Assembly (NCBI GenBank): GCA_017398105.1
Contig: JAFQHF010000102.1
Coordinates: 1 to 28,572 of the forward strand
From: Oscillospiraceae bacterium
GTDB taxonomy: Bacteria > Bacillota_A > Clostridia > Oscillospirales > Oscillospiraceae
Length of the DNA: 28,572 nucleotides
Direction: 5' to 3'
Below are positions 1-7,644 of this stretch, piece after piece. The position numbers and the translations under genes are program-made. The number at the start of each line of letters is the position of its first letter. Position 1 is the stretch's first letter. The notes under the pieces are model-generated. The model worked only from the letters and a program-made list of their open reading frames with translations, was not told the origin of the DNA and searched no databases.

Positions 1-568
1 CATCGAAGGCGGCCTGATGACCGGTCTGAAGGAAGCTATGGCTCTGGGCCAGTCCGCTTGCGTTTACAACATCTGCTACACCACCATGGGTGGTTTCGGT
101 GCGATCCTGGCTATGCTGGGCGTTATCGCCTGCCCCATCTCCTCCGGCGACACTGCATTCCGCTCCGCTCGTCTGACGGTTGCCGATGCACTGAACCTGG
201 ATCAGAAGAGCATTAAGAACCGTATTCTGCTGACTGTTCCTCTGCTGGGCCTGGGCGTTCTGGTTTCTCAGCTGGACTACACCGCTATCTGGAACTACTT
301 CGCCTCCACCAACCAGATCCTGGCTGCCATCGTTCTGTGGACCGCTGCCTTCTATCTGCGTCATGAGGGCAAGAAGGACATCATTTGCTCCATCCCTGCA
401 GCATGGATGACCGCTGTTACCCTGTCCTTCGTCTTCAGCAGCAACCTGTACCTGGGCGGCATTTCCTTCTTCCCGCCCATTTCCAAGATCCTGGGTGTCG
501 GTACCGCTGTTGTGCTGTTCATTCTGTATACCCTGAAGGCCCCCAAGGCTGCAAAAGCCGCCAAGTAA
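1..568 (+). CDS. cstA: Carbon starvation protein CstA family transporter, C-terminal part (5' truncated by window edge)
   Basis: The reading frame is already open at the left edge (first full codon at base 2) and stops with TAA at 566-568, so only about the last 188 residues are present. It is a CstA-family integral membrane transporter; characterised members take up pyruvate or peptides during carbon limitation. The segment with GVIACPISSGDTAFRSARLT is the conserved CstA signature and is nearly identical to the corresponding stretch of the complete cstA on the minus strand at 1250-2695. About four hydrophobic segments are visible, followed by a short Lys/Ala-rich cytoplasmic tail. A small gene follows 34 bases later on the same strand and is probably co-transcribed. 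Family assignment is firm; the substrate is inferred from the family only. Confidence 0.93.
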   Translation, partial: IEGGLMTGLKEAMALGQSACVYNICYTTMGGFGAILAMLGVIACPISSGDTAFRSARLTVADALNLDQKSIKNRILLTVPLLGLGVLVSQLDYTAIWNYFASTNQILAAIVLWTAAFYLRHEGKKDIICSIPAAWMTAVTLSFVFSSNLYLGGISFFPPISKILGVGTAVVLFILYTLKAPKAAKAAK

Positions 569-602
569 GATTATCTGATTCATACGAGAAAGGAACAAGC
601 CT

Positions 603-959
603 ATGTACATCCCGCCCAAACCGTTATCTGAAAAAACACTGCCACCGGAAAAGCTTCGGCCTGACAGAATCTGCTGTACAGAATATGAAGATTTCGGCCT
701 GGGAGATGCGGCTTTGTACGTGGAGTGGCATTCTTTGCGACGGATGGGATACATTCCGCTGTCTGCAATTACCCGTGTGTTCAAGCGTCTGGCAGTGAGC
801 AAGGGCTTTTTTGAGGGAAAAATGTACGGAACACTCTGCTACCTGGTGGTGTGCTACGATGGTAAGCAGAAGGCCTTCCGCTTTACCCATGAAGAAAATC
901 TGGATGCTTTGCTGGAAGCCTTCCGGGAAAAAACAAGCATTCCTGTAGGCAAGGTCTGA
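603..959 (+). CDS. Hypothetical 118-aa protein, possibly PH-like fold
   Basis: I do not recognise a named family with certainty. The gene starts with ATG behind GAGAAAGGAAC and follows cstA by 34 bases, so the two probably share an mRNA. The protein has no signal peptide and no membrane segment. After a Pro/Lys-rich N-terminus (residues 1-25) it reads as alternating short beta strands and turns (for example YVEWHSLRRMGYIPLSAITR, then YLVVCYDGKQKAFRF), ending in an amphipathic helix (ENLDALLEAFREK). A strand-rich domain capped by a C-terminal helix is the layout of bacterial PH-like domains; this is an inference from pattern, not a match. Its linkage to cstA suggests an accessory role for the transporter, but nothing in the sequence proves that. 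Confidence 0.75.
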   Translation: MYIPPKPLSEKTLPPEKLRPDRICCTEYEDFGLGDAALYVEWHSLRRMGYIPLSAITRVFKRLAVSKGFFEGKMYGTLCYLVVCYDGKQKAFRFTHEENLDALLEAFREKTSIPVGKV

Positions 960-970
960 GTAATCAAAGA

Positions 971-1234
971 GGAGCCCCGCAGTCATTAGACTGCGGGGCT
1001 TTAGACTGTCAAAATAGGCTTCGCAGAATTTGCCGCCAAAACGGCAAACCCATCTGAATCATTTTTGGCCGCGGCGTGTACGTGGACAAAAATACATCTC
1101 AGACTGCAAGTGTGCGAGTTGTGCGCCTGCTGCGCACAAGGAGTGCGCGCAGCAGGCTGCAAAAAGCTGGCGGAAAAGCCCGAAGGGATTTTTCGACAAG
1201 CTGGAGCCCCGCAGTCATTAGACTGCGGGGCTTT
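971..1234. repeat. Non-coding block bounded by a 32-bp exact direct repeat that is itself a terminator hairpin
   Basis: Bases 971-1002 and 1203-1234 are identical (32 of 32). Each copy is a hairpin with a 12-bp stem, AGCCCCGCAGTC/GACTGCGGGGCT, and an ATTA loop. The 200 bases between them hold no convincing gene. They contain a large GC-rich inverted repeat, 1125-1137 against 1143-1157 (GCCTGCTGCGCAC pairing with GTGCGCGCAGCAGGC, two-base bulge), and the motif GGATTTTTCGACAAGCT at 1186-1202, which recurs with one mismatch on the other strand near 18.96 kb. The block lies between convergent genes. It looks like an inserted or duplicated intergenic element. Confidence 0.7.
973..1000 (+). terminator. 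Hairpin terminator after the cstA-118 aa unit (first copy)
   Basis: A 12-bp GC-rich stem (973-984 with 989-1000) has a four-base loop and lies 13 bases after the TGA of the upstream gene. The downstream T tract is poor (TTAGACTG), so this copy is probably a weaker terminator than its twin at 1205. Confidence 0.65.
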
Positions 1235-1236
1235 TG
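1205..1236 (+). terminator. Hairpin terminator (second, identical copy)
   Basis: The same hairpin as at 973-1000, here followed by TTTTG on the plus strand, a better intrinsic terminator. It sits 13 bases beyond the end of the convergent minus-strand cstA. For minus-strand transcripts the hairpin is present but the base run after it is not T-rich. Confidence 0.7.
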
Positions 1237-1249
1237 TGGTGGTAGGAGA

Positions 1250-2695
1250 TTACTTGAGGGTAGCAGCGTTCTTCTTGGCGGACTTCAGGAAGATACCCAG
1301 GAACAGGACTGCGAAGATGGCACCGCCTACCAGAGCGATGGGGTAGTAAACCTCATAGCCCAGGCCCATGGGAGCCCACAGCAGACCCATGCATTCGGGA
1401 GCTGCAATGAAGTAGGTCATGGAAACTGCAGACATGAAGGTGGCAGGGATGGTGCAGATCCAGTGGTTCTTCTTATTGTTGGACAGGAACATGGCAGCAG
1501 CCCACAGAGCGATCATAGCCAGGGTCTGGTTTGCCCAGGTGAAGTAACGCCAAACGATGGAGTAGTCGATCTGGCAGATCAGAGTGCCGATGCCCAGGAT
1601 GGGAGCAGTCAGCAGCAGACGCTTCTTCCAGTTGTCCTGATCGATGCCGAACCAGTCAGCGATGGTCAGACGGGCGGAACGGTAAGCGGTATCACCGGAG
1701 GTGATGGGGCAGGCGATAACGCCCAGCATAGCCAGGACGCCGCCCAGCTTGCCCATGGTGGTGTTGCAGATCTCGAAGACAACGGCGTTGACACCGGCAC
1801 CTGCCTCCAGCAGAGCCTGGGAGTCTTCGTAGAAGGAGACACCGGCAGCAGCCCAAACCAGAGCGATGATACCTTCAGCGACCATGGCGCCGTAGAAGAT
1901 CTTGTGGCCCTGCTTTTCGGAGGTGCAGCAGCGGGCCATCATGGGGGACTGGGTGGCGTGGAAGCCGGAGATGGCGCCGCAGGCCACGGTCAGGAACATG
2001 AAGGGCCAGATGTCAGTGCCCTTGGCATGCTGGTTGGAGAAATTGTTCCACAGTTCGGGCATCTCATAGTTGCCGGAGAACAGCAGGACACCGGCAACAC
2101 CGAATGCCATGAACAGCAGGCAGAAGCCGAAGATGGGATAGACCTTGCCGATTACGGCATCGATGGGAACGAAGGTAGCAACGAAGTAGTAAATGATAAT
2201 GACATACAGCCAGAAGTTGGCATCCAGGTTTTCAGGAGTCAGCATAGCCAGCAGACCGGCGGGGCCCTTGGAGAAGACGACACCGACCATGACCAGCAGG
2301 ATCACGGAGAAGACGCGCATGACAGTCAGCATGGTCTTGCCCAGGTAGATGCCGGTGATCTCGGAGATGGAGGCACCATTATGCCGCATGGAGACCATGC
2401 CGGAGAAGTAGTCGTGAACGGCACCGGCGAAGATGGTACCGAAGACGATCCACAGGTACACAACGGGTCCGAACAGAGCACCGTTCAGAGCACCGAAAAT
2501 GGGGCCCAGACCGGCAATGTTCAGCAGCTGGATCAGGAAGATCTTCCAGCCCTTCATGGGGACGAAGTCAACGCCGTCATTGATGGCGTTTGCAGGAGTT
2601 TCGCGGTCATCGGGGCCAAAGACATTGTCAACATACTTGCCGTAGAAGACGAAGCCGACCAGCAGAATGACGACTGCAGCGATGAAAGTAAGCAT
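1250..2695 (-). CDS. cstA: Carbon starvation protein CstA family transporter, complete
   Basis: A 481-aa multi-pass membrane protein, shorter than the roughly 700-aa E. coli CstA but typical of short clostridial members. It carries the N-terminal CstA core (GPIFGALNGALFGPVVYLWI, then GAVHDYFSGMVSMRHNGASI) and the conserved GVIACPITSGDTAYRSARLT. About a dozen hydrophobic segments are visible, with a Lys/Ala-rich C-terminal tail (LKSAKKNAATLK). The family imports pyruvate or peptides by cation coupling; which substrate applies here cannot be read from the sequence. The start is fixed by AAGAGGAGG eight bases before the ATG. It has its own promoter with a perfect TATAAT and no co-transcribed neighbour. 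It is a paralogue of the partial gene at the left edge and points towards it. Confidence 0.96.
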   Translation of the reverse strand: MLTFIAAVVILLVGFVFYGKYVDNVFGPDDRETPANAINDGVDFVPMKGWKIFLIQLLNIAGLGPIFGALNGALFGPVVYLWIVFGTIFAGAVHDYFSGMVSMRHNGASISEITGIYLGKTMLTVMRVFSVILLVMVGVVFSKGPAGLLAMLTPENLDANFWLYVIIIYYFVATFVPIDAVIGKVYPIFGFCLLFMAFGVAGVLLFSGNYEMPELWNNFSNQHAKGTDIWPFMFLTVACGAISGFHATQSPMMARCCTSEKQGHKIFYGAMVAEGIIALVWAAAGVSFYEDSQALLEAGAGVNAVVFEICNTTMGKLGGVLAMLGVIACPITSGDTAYRSARLTIADWFGIDQDNWKKRLLLTAPILGIGTLICQIDYSIVWRYFTWANQTLAMIALWAAAMFLSNNKKNHWICTIPATFMSAVSMTYFIAAPECMGLLWAPMGLGYEVYYPIALVGGAIFAVLFLGIFLKSAKKNAATLK

Positions 2696-2757
2696 AGTGT
2701 TCCTCCTCTTAATATGTTTTCCTAAGGGGTGCTATCAGCACCACGTTAGTTGCCCTA

Positions 2758-2786
2758 ATTATATTACGAAAGTATGAAGGGGGCAA
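2758..2786 (-). promoter_or_regulatory. Promoter of the complete cstA, with a leader hairpin
   Basis: On the minus strand TTGCCC (2786-2781) and a perfect TATAAT (2763-2758) are separated by 17 bases, about 65 bases before the cstA start. The 5' leader contains a small perfect hairpin at 2728-2742 (GGTGCT-GAT-AGCACC on the minus strand), which may stabilise the mRNA or be an operator. Confidence 0.75.
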
Positions 2787-2847
2787 CCAAGAAACGGTAA
2801 AGAGAAACGTCTTGCCACACAAATACAAATGGAGCGATTTGGTGAAA

Positions 2848-2877
2848 ATGCCGGTTTTCAAAGGTGAAAACCAGCAT
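2848..2877 (-). terminator. Intrinsic terminator after the hemolysin III gene
   Basis: A 13-bp stem on the minus strand, ATGCTGGTTTTCA with TGAAAACCGGCAT (one G-U pair), has a CCTT loop and is followed by TTTTC. It begins 7 bases after the stop of the gene at 2885-3556. Confidence 0.85.
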
Positions 2878-2884
2878 TGATAGG

Positions 2885-3556
2885 TTAAATTGCATATAAC
2901 AGGACGGAGAAAAACTGAAGCACAGCACCCAGTACCACGAAAATGTGGAACACCGAATGCATCCACTTCCGCTTCTTTCCCAATCCGTAAAGAACGGAGC
3001 CGACAGTATAGGCAATGCCGCCGGCAAGCAGCAGAAGAAAGCCGGGAAGGGTCATGACCTCCAGAAGCTGCCGCCAGAAAGGGATCACAGCCCAGCCCAT
3101 GCCGATATAGCAGATCATAGAAAATACGCCGTATTTTTTCAGATCAATGGCGGTCAGCGCCGCGGCAAGAAGTGCCAGCGCCCATTCGAAGGCGAACAGC
3201 CCCCAGGCGATTGCGGGATACTGGTGCCGCAGGCCGGACAGGACAACGGCGGTGTAGGTACCGGCGATCAGAAAGTAAATGGTGCAATGGTCGATGACCT
3301 GCATGACCTTCTTGCCCATGCCGGGAGCCAGGCCGTGATAGACACTGGAAATGGTGAACATGGTGATAAATGCCGTGCCGTAAATGGTACAGCCCAGGAT
3401 ACCGAAATAGTTGTCCCGGAGAGCTGCCCGGACCACGCAGGTCAGCAGAACGGCAACGCCCAGCGCACCGCCCACAATGTGGGTGATCATATTCATCAGC
3501 TCCTCGCCTCTGGTATAGGAAGGAAGCTGGCGGTCAGATAATTTGGTTCGTTTCAT
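2885..3556 (-). CDS. Hemolysin III / TrhA family membrane protein
   Basis: A 223-aa protein with seven predicted membrane segments, belonging to the bacterial hemolysin III branch (HlyIII, YqfA/TrhA) of the PAQR superfamily. The conserved polar residues that would bind a metal at the membrane face are present: SSVYH (His74), the DHCTIYFLIAGTYT block (Asp89, His90) and HSVFH (His200, His204). The N-terminal HIVGGALG is also typical. Members have been linked to membrane-fluidity homeostasis; the haemolysin name is historical and gives no evidence of toxicity here. The start follows GAGAGG. It is monocistronic, with an extended -10 promoter upstream and a clear terminator behind it. Confidence 0.93.
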   Translation of the reverse strand: MKRTKLSDRQLPSYTRGEELMNMITHIVGGALGVAVLLTCVVRAALRDNYFGILGCTIYGTAFITMFTISSVYHGLAPGMGKKVMQVIDHCTIYFLIAGTYTAVVLSGLRHQYPAIAWGLFAFEWALALLAAALTAIDLKKYGVFSMICYIGMGWAVIPFWRQLLEVMTLPGFLLLLAGGIAYTVGSVLYGLGKKRKWMHSVFHIFVVLGAVLQFFSVLLYAI

Positions 3557-3589
3557 AGAAAAAGCCTCTCAGTTGGTCAGGATGGTTTC

Positions 3590-3598
3590 ACTATAGCA
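3590..3598 (-). promoter_or_regulatory. Extended -10 promoter of the hemolysin III gene
   Basis: On the minus strand TGCTATAGT (TGn plus TATAGT) lies 34 bases before the ATG. There is no good -35 box at 17 bases, which fits an extended -10 type promoter. Confidence 0.5.
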
Positions 3599-3657
3599 CA
3601 TTTTACACAAAAATCACGCTACCGGTGGGAAGAGGTCTCTCTTTTGTGGAGAAAAAG

Positions 3658-3680
3658 CGACTCTACCCCGGGTAGAGTCG
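3658..3680. repeat. 23-bp perfect inverted repeat next to the lysA promoter
   Basis: CGACTCTACCC and GGGTAGAGTCG flank a single central base. It ends 9 bases before the -35 box of the lysA promoter. On the minus strand it is followed by CTTTTTCT and could terminate antisense transcription; as DNA it could be an operator. The choice cannot be made from the sequence. Confidence 0.65.
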
Positions 3681-3689
3681 GGTTTGGGG

Positions 3690-3718
3690 TTGACAAATGT
3701 CCGCCGATAGAATACAAT
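3690..3718 (+). promoter_or_regulatory. Promoter of the lysine riboswitch-lysA unit
   Basis: TTGACA (3690-3695) and TACAAT (3713-3718) are separated by exactly 17 bases, close to the housekeeping sigma consensus. The predicted start near 3725 is at the 5' end of the riboswitch. Confidence 0.9.
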
Positions 3719-3721
3719 TCA

Positions 3722-3895
3722 TAGGTACCACGGTTGAGGTCGCGCAGATGATCAGTACCCGTCCGGTTTGGCAATTGCCGGATATGGGAAAGGCGTTTGC
3801 GCCGAAGGTCTTGCCTGATGCCAAGCAGGCTTTTCCTGGGGCTGCGCAGAATATGTGCAGAACTGTCATCAGTTATGATGTTGTGCTGCCGGGTT
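3722..3895 (+). promoter_or_regulatory. Lysine riboswitch (L box)
   Basis: The conserved L-box blocks occur in order: TTGAGGTCGCGC then AGTA (compare AGAGGTGCGA...AGTA of B. subtilis lysC), GGGAAAGGCG-TTTG-CGCCGAAGG, a hairpin GCCTG...CAGGC, CTGGGGCTGCGCA-GAATA-TGTGCAG, ACTGTCATCA-GTTA-TGATG, and the closing GTGCTGCCGG. Several helices are visible as local inverted repeats, and the conserved GCCGAAG and CTGTCA strings are intact. It lies between a strong promoter and an intrinsic terminator upstream of lysA, so lysine binding should favour termination and shut off lysA. This follows from the known behaviour of the family. Confidence 0.93.
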
Positions 3896-3910
3896 GAACG
3901 GAGACGTTTG

Positions 3911-3934
3911 CCCTGTGCGCAGCACAGGGTTTTT
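3911..3934 (+). terminator. Regulated intrinsic terminator of the lysine riboswitch
   Basis: CCCTGTGC-GCA-GCACAGGG (8-bp stem) is followed by TTTTTGTTTT, between the aptamer and the lysA start. It is the expression platform of the riboswitch. Confidence 0.92.
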
Positions 3935-3967
3935 GTTTTGAATACCTGAGAGAGGATTTGTAAGTGT

Positions 3968-5236
3968 ATGAAGAAGATTCCTTTTATTACCCTGGAAAAG
4001 GCTAAGGAGATCCGTGATCAGATCCCCACCCCTTTTCATGTTTATGATGAAGCCGGTATCCGGGCAAATACCCGGGCCCTGAAGGCTGCATTCTCCTGGA
4101 ACAAGGGCTTCCGGGAATATTTTGCCGTGAAGGCGACCCCCAACCCCTATATCCTGCAGATCCTGAAGGAAGAGGGCTGCGGCTGCGACTGTGCCAGCTA
4201 TACGGAGCTGCTGATGGCAGAGGCCGTGGGCAACACCGGCCATGACGTGATGTTCTCTTCCAATGTGACCCCGGAGAAGGACATGCGCAAGGCCTATGAG
4301 ATGGGAGCCTATATCAACCTGGACGATTCCACCCATGTGGAATTTCTGGAGCGAATCGCAGACGGCAAGGTTCCTGAGACGATCTGCCTTCGGTTCAATC
4401 CCGGCGGTTCCTTCTCTCTGGGCAATACCATTATGGACATGCCCCGGGATGCCAAGTACGGCATGACCGAGGATCAGATGGCCGGTGCTATCAACCGGCT
4501 GATGAAGCTGGGCACCAAGCATTTCGGCATCCATGCCTTCCTGGCCTCCAATACCACTGCAAACGGCTACTATCCGGAACTGGCCAGCCAGCTGTTCCGT
4601 CTGGCGGTACGGCTGCGCAATGCCACCGGCTGCCACTTCACCTTCATCAATTTGTCCGGCGGCGTGGGTGTTGACTATCGTCCCGAGCAGCCTGCCAGCA
4701 ATATCGCCATGATCGGCGACGGTGTCCGTCAGAAGTATGAGGAGATCCTGAAGCCTCAGGGTATGGATGATATCGCCATTTTCACCGAGCTGGGACGCTT
4801 CATGCTGGCACCCTACGGCCACCTGGTCTCCACTGTTCTGCACCAGAAGCATATTTATCGGGAATATGTGGGCCTGGATGCCTGCGCTGCCGACCTGATG
4901 CGCCCTGCCATGTACGGCGCGTACCATCATATCACCGTTCTGGGCAAGGAAGATGCCATCCTGGATCATGTTTACGATGTGACCGGCGGCCTCTGTGAGA
5001 ACAACGATAAGTTTGCCATTGAACGTTCTCTGCCGGAAATCGACATCGGCGATATCGTCTGCATCCACGATACCGGTGCCCACGGCTATTCCATGGGCTA
5101 CAACTATAACGGCAAGCTGCGCAGCGCTGAGGTCCTGCTGAAGGAGGACGGCTCCTTCCGGCTGATCCGCCGGGCGGAGAAGCCCAGTGACTATTTTGCC
5201 ACCTTTGACTTTACAGAATTCCAGTTTGGTGAATAA
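3968..5236 (+). CDS. lysA: Diaminopimelate decarboxylase
   Basis: A 422-aa PLP-dependent enzyme that makes L-lysine from meso-diaminopimelate, the last step of lysine synthesis. The fold III PLP decarboxylase pattern is present: PLP lysine Lys55 in YFAVKATPNP, the glycine loop LSGGVGVDYRPEQP, the active-site cysteine Cys343 in GGLCENNDKF (a variant of the CESxD motif) and the C-terminal HDTGAHGYSMGYNYNGKLR. Length is normal for the family. Context supports the substrate: the gene lies directly under a lysine riboswitch and its terminator. The ATG follows GAGAGAGG. An ornithine or carboxynorspermidine decarboxylase is the alternative for this fold, but the riboswitch argues strongly for LysA. 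It is monocistronic. Confidence 0.95.
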   Translation: MKKIPFITLEKAKEIRDQIPTPFHVYDEAGIRANTRALKAAFSWNKGFREYFAVKATPNPYILQILKEEGCGCDCASYTELLMAEAVGNTGHDVMFSSNVTPEKDMRKAYEMGAYINLDDSTHVEFLERIADGKVPETICLRFNPGGSFSLGNTIMDMPRDAKYGMTEDQMAGAINRLMKLGTKHFGIHAFLASNTTANGYYPELASQLFRLAVRLRNATGCHFTFINLSGGVGVDYRPEQPASNIAMIGDGVRQKYEEILKPQGMDDIAIFTELGRFMLAPYGHLVSTVLHQKHIYREYVGLDACAADLMRPAMYGAYHHITVLGKEDAILDHVYDVTGGLCENNDKFAIERSLPEIDIGDIVCIHDTGAHGYSMGYNYNGKLRSAEVLLKEDGSFRLIRRAEKPSDYFATFDFTEFQFGE

Positions 5237-5325
5237 ATTGTACTAACTGCACAAAAGATTGCGGATTTATTTGGCATCACAAGGACAAAATAACGATAAA
5301 TTTTCATACTTTTCTTTTCAGATTA

Positions 5326-5334
5326 TGATATAAT
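5326..5334 (+). promoter_or_regulatory. Extended -10 promoter of the CBS-domain gene
   Basis: TGATATAAT (TGn plus perfect TATAAT) lies about 50 bases before the ATG at 5384. No good -35 box is seen. The motif overlaps an earlier in-frame ATG at 5333, which rules that codon out as the start. Confidence 0.7.
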
Positions 5335-5383
5335 GGTATCGGCGGCAAGGGAACGCCCAAAGCCACCTGAAAAGGAGTACCCT

Positions 5384-5797
5384 ATGAACAGTATCTTATT
5401 TTTCCTGACCCCCAAGGCAATGTGTGCACACCTGAATGATGACTTTACGATCCGGCAGGCACTGGAAAAAATGGAGTCCGCAGGCTATGCGGCGCTTCCG
5501 ATTCTGAACCGCCGGGGTGAATACCGCGGCAGCCTCACAGAGGGAGATCTTCTGTGGGCAATGAAGAACATGTGTTATATGGATATGCGCCAGGCGGAGG
5601 CACGGCGGATCATGGAGATTCCCCGCCGCAAGGACAATGTTCCGGTTCGGATCACCACATCCATGCAGGATCTGATCGAGCGCGCCTCCCATCAGAATTT
5701 TGTTCCTGTGGTGGATGACTACGGCGCATTTATTGGTTTGATCACCAGAAAAGCCATCATCCAATACTGCCATGACAAGCTGTTTCCTGAAGACTGA
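5384..5797 (+). CDS. CBS-domain protein (137 aa)
   Basis: The protein is essentially two CBS motifs in tandem, residues about 12-60 (FTIRQALEKMESAGYAALPI...GSLTEGDLL) and 82-132 (TTSMQDLIERASHQNFVPVV...FIGLITRKAII), forming a Bateman module. Such modules bind adenine nucleotides or S-adenosylmethionine and act as sensors. No catalytic or membrane domain is attached, so the partner is unknown. The start at 5384 is chosen because AAAGGAG lies 10 bases before it, and because the earlier in-frame ATG at 5333 overlaps the promoter -10 box. It has its own promoter and a terminator downstream, and is separate from lysA. Confidence 0.93.
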   Translation: MNSILFFLTPKAMCAHLNDDFTIRQALEKMESAGYAALPILNRRGEYRGSLTEGDLLWAMKNMCYMDMRQAEARRIMEIPRRKDNVPVRITTSMQDLIERASHQNFVPVVDDYGAFIGLITRKAIIQYCHDKLFPED

Positions 5798-5811
5798 CCG
5801 CAAATACAAGC

Positions 5812-5840
5812 CCCCCGCTTCCTGCAGTGTGAAGCGGGGG
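5812..5840. terminator. Shared hairpin between convergent genes
   Basis: CCCCCGCTTC and GAAGCGGGGG form a 10-bp stem with a nine-base loop between the stop of the CBS gene and the stop of the minus-strand lipoprotein gene. T tracts are short on both sides, so it may work in both directions with modest efficiency. Confidence 0.7.
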
Positions 5841-5844
5841 TTCG

Positions 5845-7644
5845 TTATGTTGTCAGCGGTATCGCCAGATATTGCTCCCAGGGGTAGACCTGCTGTGTGC
5901 TCCCAAGGCCGTAGGCCTCCCGGATGCCCAGGCAGATTTGCTTCAGCTTTTTCTGCATGATGGCGGGCCGGAAAAGCGCGGCATTTTCGGGAAGCATAGC
6001 GTTCTCGAAGATCCGGGCCCGGTCTTCCCGGGGGGAATGCATGGAATACAGGTCAACGAAAGCACGGCCTTCTCCGGTTAAATAGCTTTCTGAGGTCATA
6101 CCGTAGGAGAAGCTTCTGGGATTCAGATTCTCCCATTGATCCAGTGCGGTGCTGCCGCCGAAAATATGCGTCTCCATCACATGAAACAGCTCATGGTACA
6201 GGCTCTGATGAAAATATCTTCCGGTGGCGATGGAAACAATGGCATCGCTTCCATCCAGAAACTGCACCCCGGTGGCAATGCCGGGGCCGGTTTGCCCGGT
6301 TCCCGTGATGCTGCGCACCAGACAAAGCTTCAGACCGGAAAAATGGGCGGCGGTCTGCTGCAGAATATCCTCCGGAAATACGGACAGCAGCTGGTCGGTC
6401 TGCGTAAGAGCCTGCATCAAAAGGCCGGGCTGGATTTCCGGGCGGAAGCGGTAGTCCCAGGGCTGCAGCTCCAGGGCATCATTCCCGATCAGGATCTCCA
6501 GGCTGTATTTGGATTCAAGTTCCGCAGCCAGGGCGCTGCAGGCTGCCAATGCGCCGGAATCAGAATTGTCCGAAGAAACATAGACTTCCGAAAGAAGTCT
6601 GGAACCGCTGTCCTGGGCGGCGGACAGCTGCCAGCAGGAAATCAGATCGCAATCCAAAGCGGGGTCGTATGTCAGGATATAGACGGTATCGTCACTGCCG
6701 GAAACCAGGGCTTTCGGGGTCTGCAGTGGCGGCAGGGTAAAGCTGCCGCGATTGTTTCCGGACTCCAGATCGAAGCAGGTGAGCAGTGTTTCCTCACCGG
6801 AAGGCGCGGAGCAGACCGCAGCGTGAAGCTCCGGCAGAAAGAATACGGCCTGTGTATCCGGCTCCGGAAGCAGAATGGAAGGTGTGCCCCCTGCAATGCC
6901 GAAAAGGGAGATACGCTGGAATCCGTCTTCAAAATTCCCGTAGAAACGGCCGTTGTCCGTAGCAGACAGTGCGATATCACCGTCCCGCTCTACCAGGAGC
7001 TGGCCCGTATTTGCCGAAAGAAAAATGGTGCGCCCGTCTTCACTCCGGCATTTCAAAACGGAATCCTTCAAATAAAGTCCTGCCAGGGTCTGTTCTGTGC
7101 AGGTCATTTCCTTTACGGTTCTGTGGATGTCTGTCTTCCGGTTCCAGGCCTGCAGGGAATCAGGGGTGCAGTAGTAAAGGGTGGTTTCATCGGAAGACAG
7201 GATCGGGCTTCCGATCCCATTGGGCGGAAGCGGTATGGCAGCGGTTTCTGAAAGCGTTTTGCTGTTCAGAACCAATGTCTCCTGACGCATCGGATCAAAA
7301 AACGACAGGCTGCCTGCGTGAAACTGCATGGAAGCATCCTCTGGCTCCAGAGGGAATCCCAGCGGATGCTGGGCAATGGGAACCAGCGCTTCCCGGGACA
7401 GAAGGGTAAGGGTGGTGCTTCCCTGACCGGAAAAGGCCAGAAGGCCGGTATCCAGGGCACACAGGTCTCTGACCTTTCTCACAGACAGAGGGTGCCCGGC
7501 CAGCTCCTCCGGGACGGGCGTTATCTGTGCATGGACTGCAGGCAGGACGGCCTCTGCGGAAGACGGTTCCGTTTCCGGCGGAGCATCATCCCAGGCACAG
7601 CTGCAAAGCAGCAGACACAGAAGCAGGGGAAAAAGGGCTTTCAT
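5845..7644 (-). CDS. Lipoprotein with N-terminal propeller-like region and C-terminal HELFH metalloprotease domain
   Basis: A 599-aa exported lipoprotein: a short charged N-terminus, a leucine-rich signal segment and a lipobox LCSC (Cys16). Residues about 50-350 are a run of repeated short strands with 'value and display' repeats (for example SREALVPIAQHPLGF, SSDETTLYYCTPDSLQAWNR, DDTVYILTYDPALDCDLISC), which look like beta-propeller blades; this is inferred from rhythm. The C-terminal domain has the zinc protease motif HELFH at 484-488. Downstream, FVDLYSMHSPRED (Glu540) matches the FVxxYAxxxPxED pattern of putative zinc-binding gluzincin-like peptidases and probably supplies the third ligand. 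Its ATG overlaps the stop of the 58-aa gene upstream (TAATG), so the two are translationally coupled. Substrate unknown; it should act on the outer face of the membrane. Confidence 0.88.
   Translation of the reverse strand: MKALFPLLLCLLLCSCAWDDAPPETEPSSAEAVLPAVHAQITPVPEELAGHPLSVRKVRDLCALDTGLLAFSGQGSTTLTLLSREALVPIAQHPLGFPLEPEDASMQFHAGSLSFFDPMRQETLVLNSKTLSETAAIPLPPNGIGSPILSSDETTLYYCTPDSLQAWNRKTDIHRTVKEMTCTEQTLAGLYLKDSVLKCRSEDGRTIFLSANTGQLLVERDGDIALSATDNGRFYGNFEDGFQRISLFGIAGGTPSILLPEPDTQAVFFLPELHAAVCSAPSGEETLLTCFDLESGNNRGSFTLPPLQTPKALVSGSDDTVYILTYDPALDCDLISCWQLSAAQDSGSRLLSEVYVSSDNSDSGALAACSALAAELESKYSLEILIGNDALELQPWDYRFRPEIQPGLLMQALTQTDQLLSVFPEDILQQTAAHFSGLKLCLVRSITGTGQTGPGIATGVQFLDGSDAIVSIATGRYFHQSLYHELFHVMETHIFGGSTALDQWENLNPRSFSYGMTSESYLTGEGRAFVDLYSMHSPREDRARIFENAMLPENAALFRPAIMQKKLKQICLGIREAYGLGSTQQVYPWEQYLAIPLTT

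Noticed and set aside
1076..2725. 549-codon open frame opposite cstA
   Set aside because: Gly/Asp/Gln-rich shadow of a conserved membrane protein; no ribosome site.
3869..5083. 404-codon open frame opposite lysA
   Set aside because: Shadow of lysA; lysA has the riboswitch, the ribosome site and the catalytic motifs.
5333..5383. Earlier in-frame ATG for the CBS-domain gene
   Set aside because: It overlaps the -10 box at 5329-5334 and has no ribosome site; ATG 5384 has AAAGGAG.
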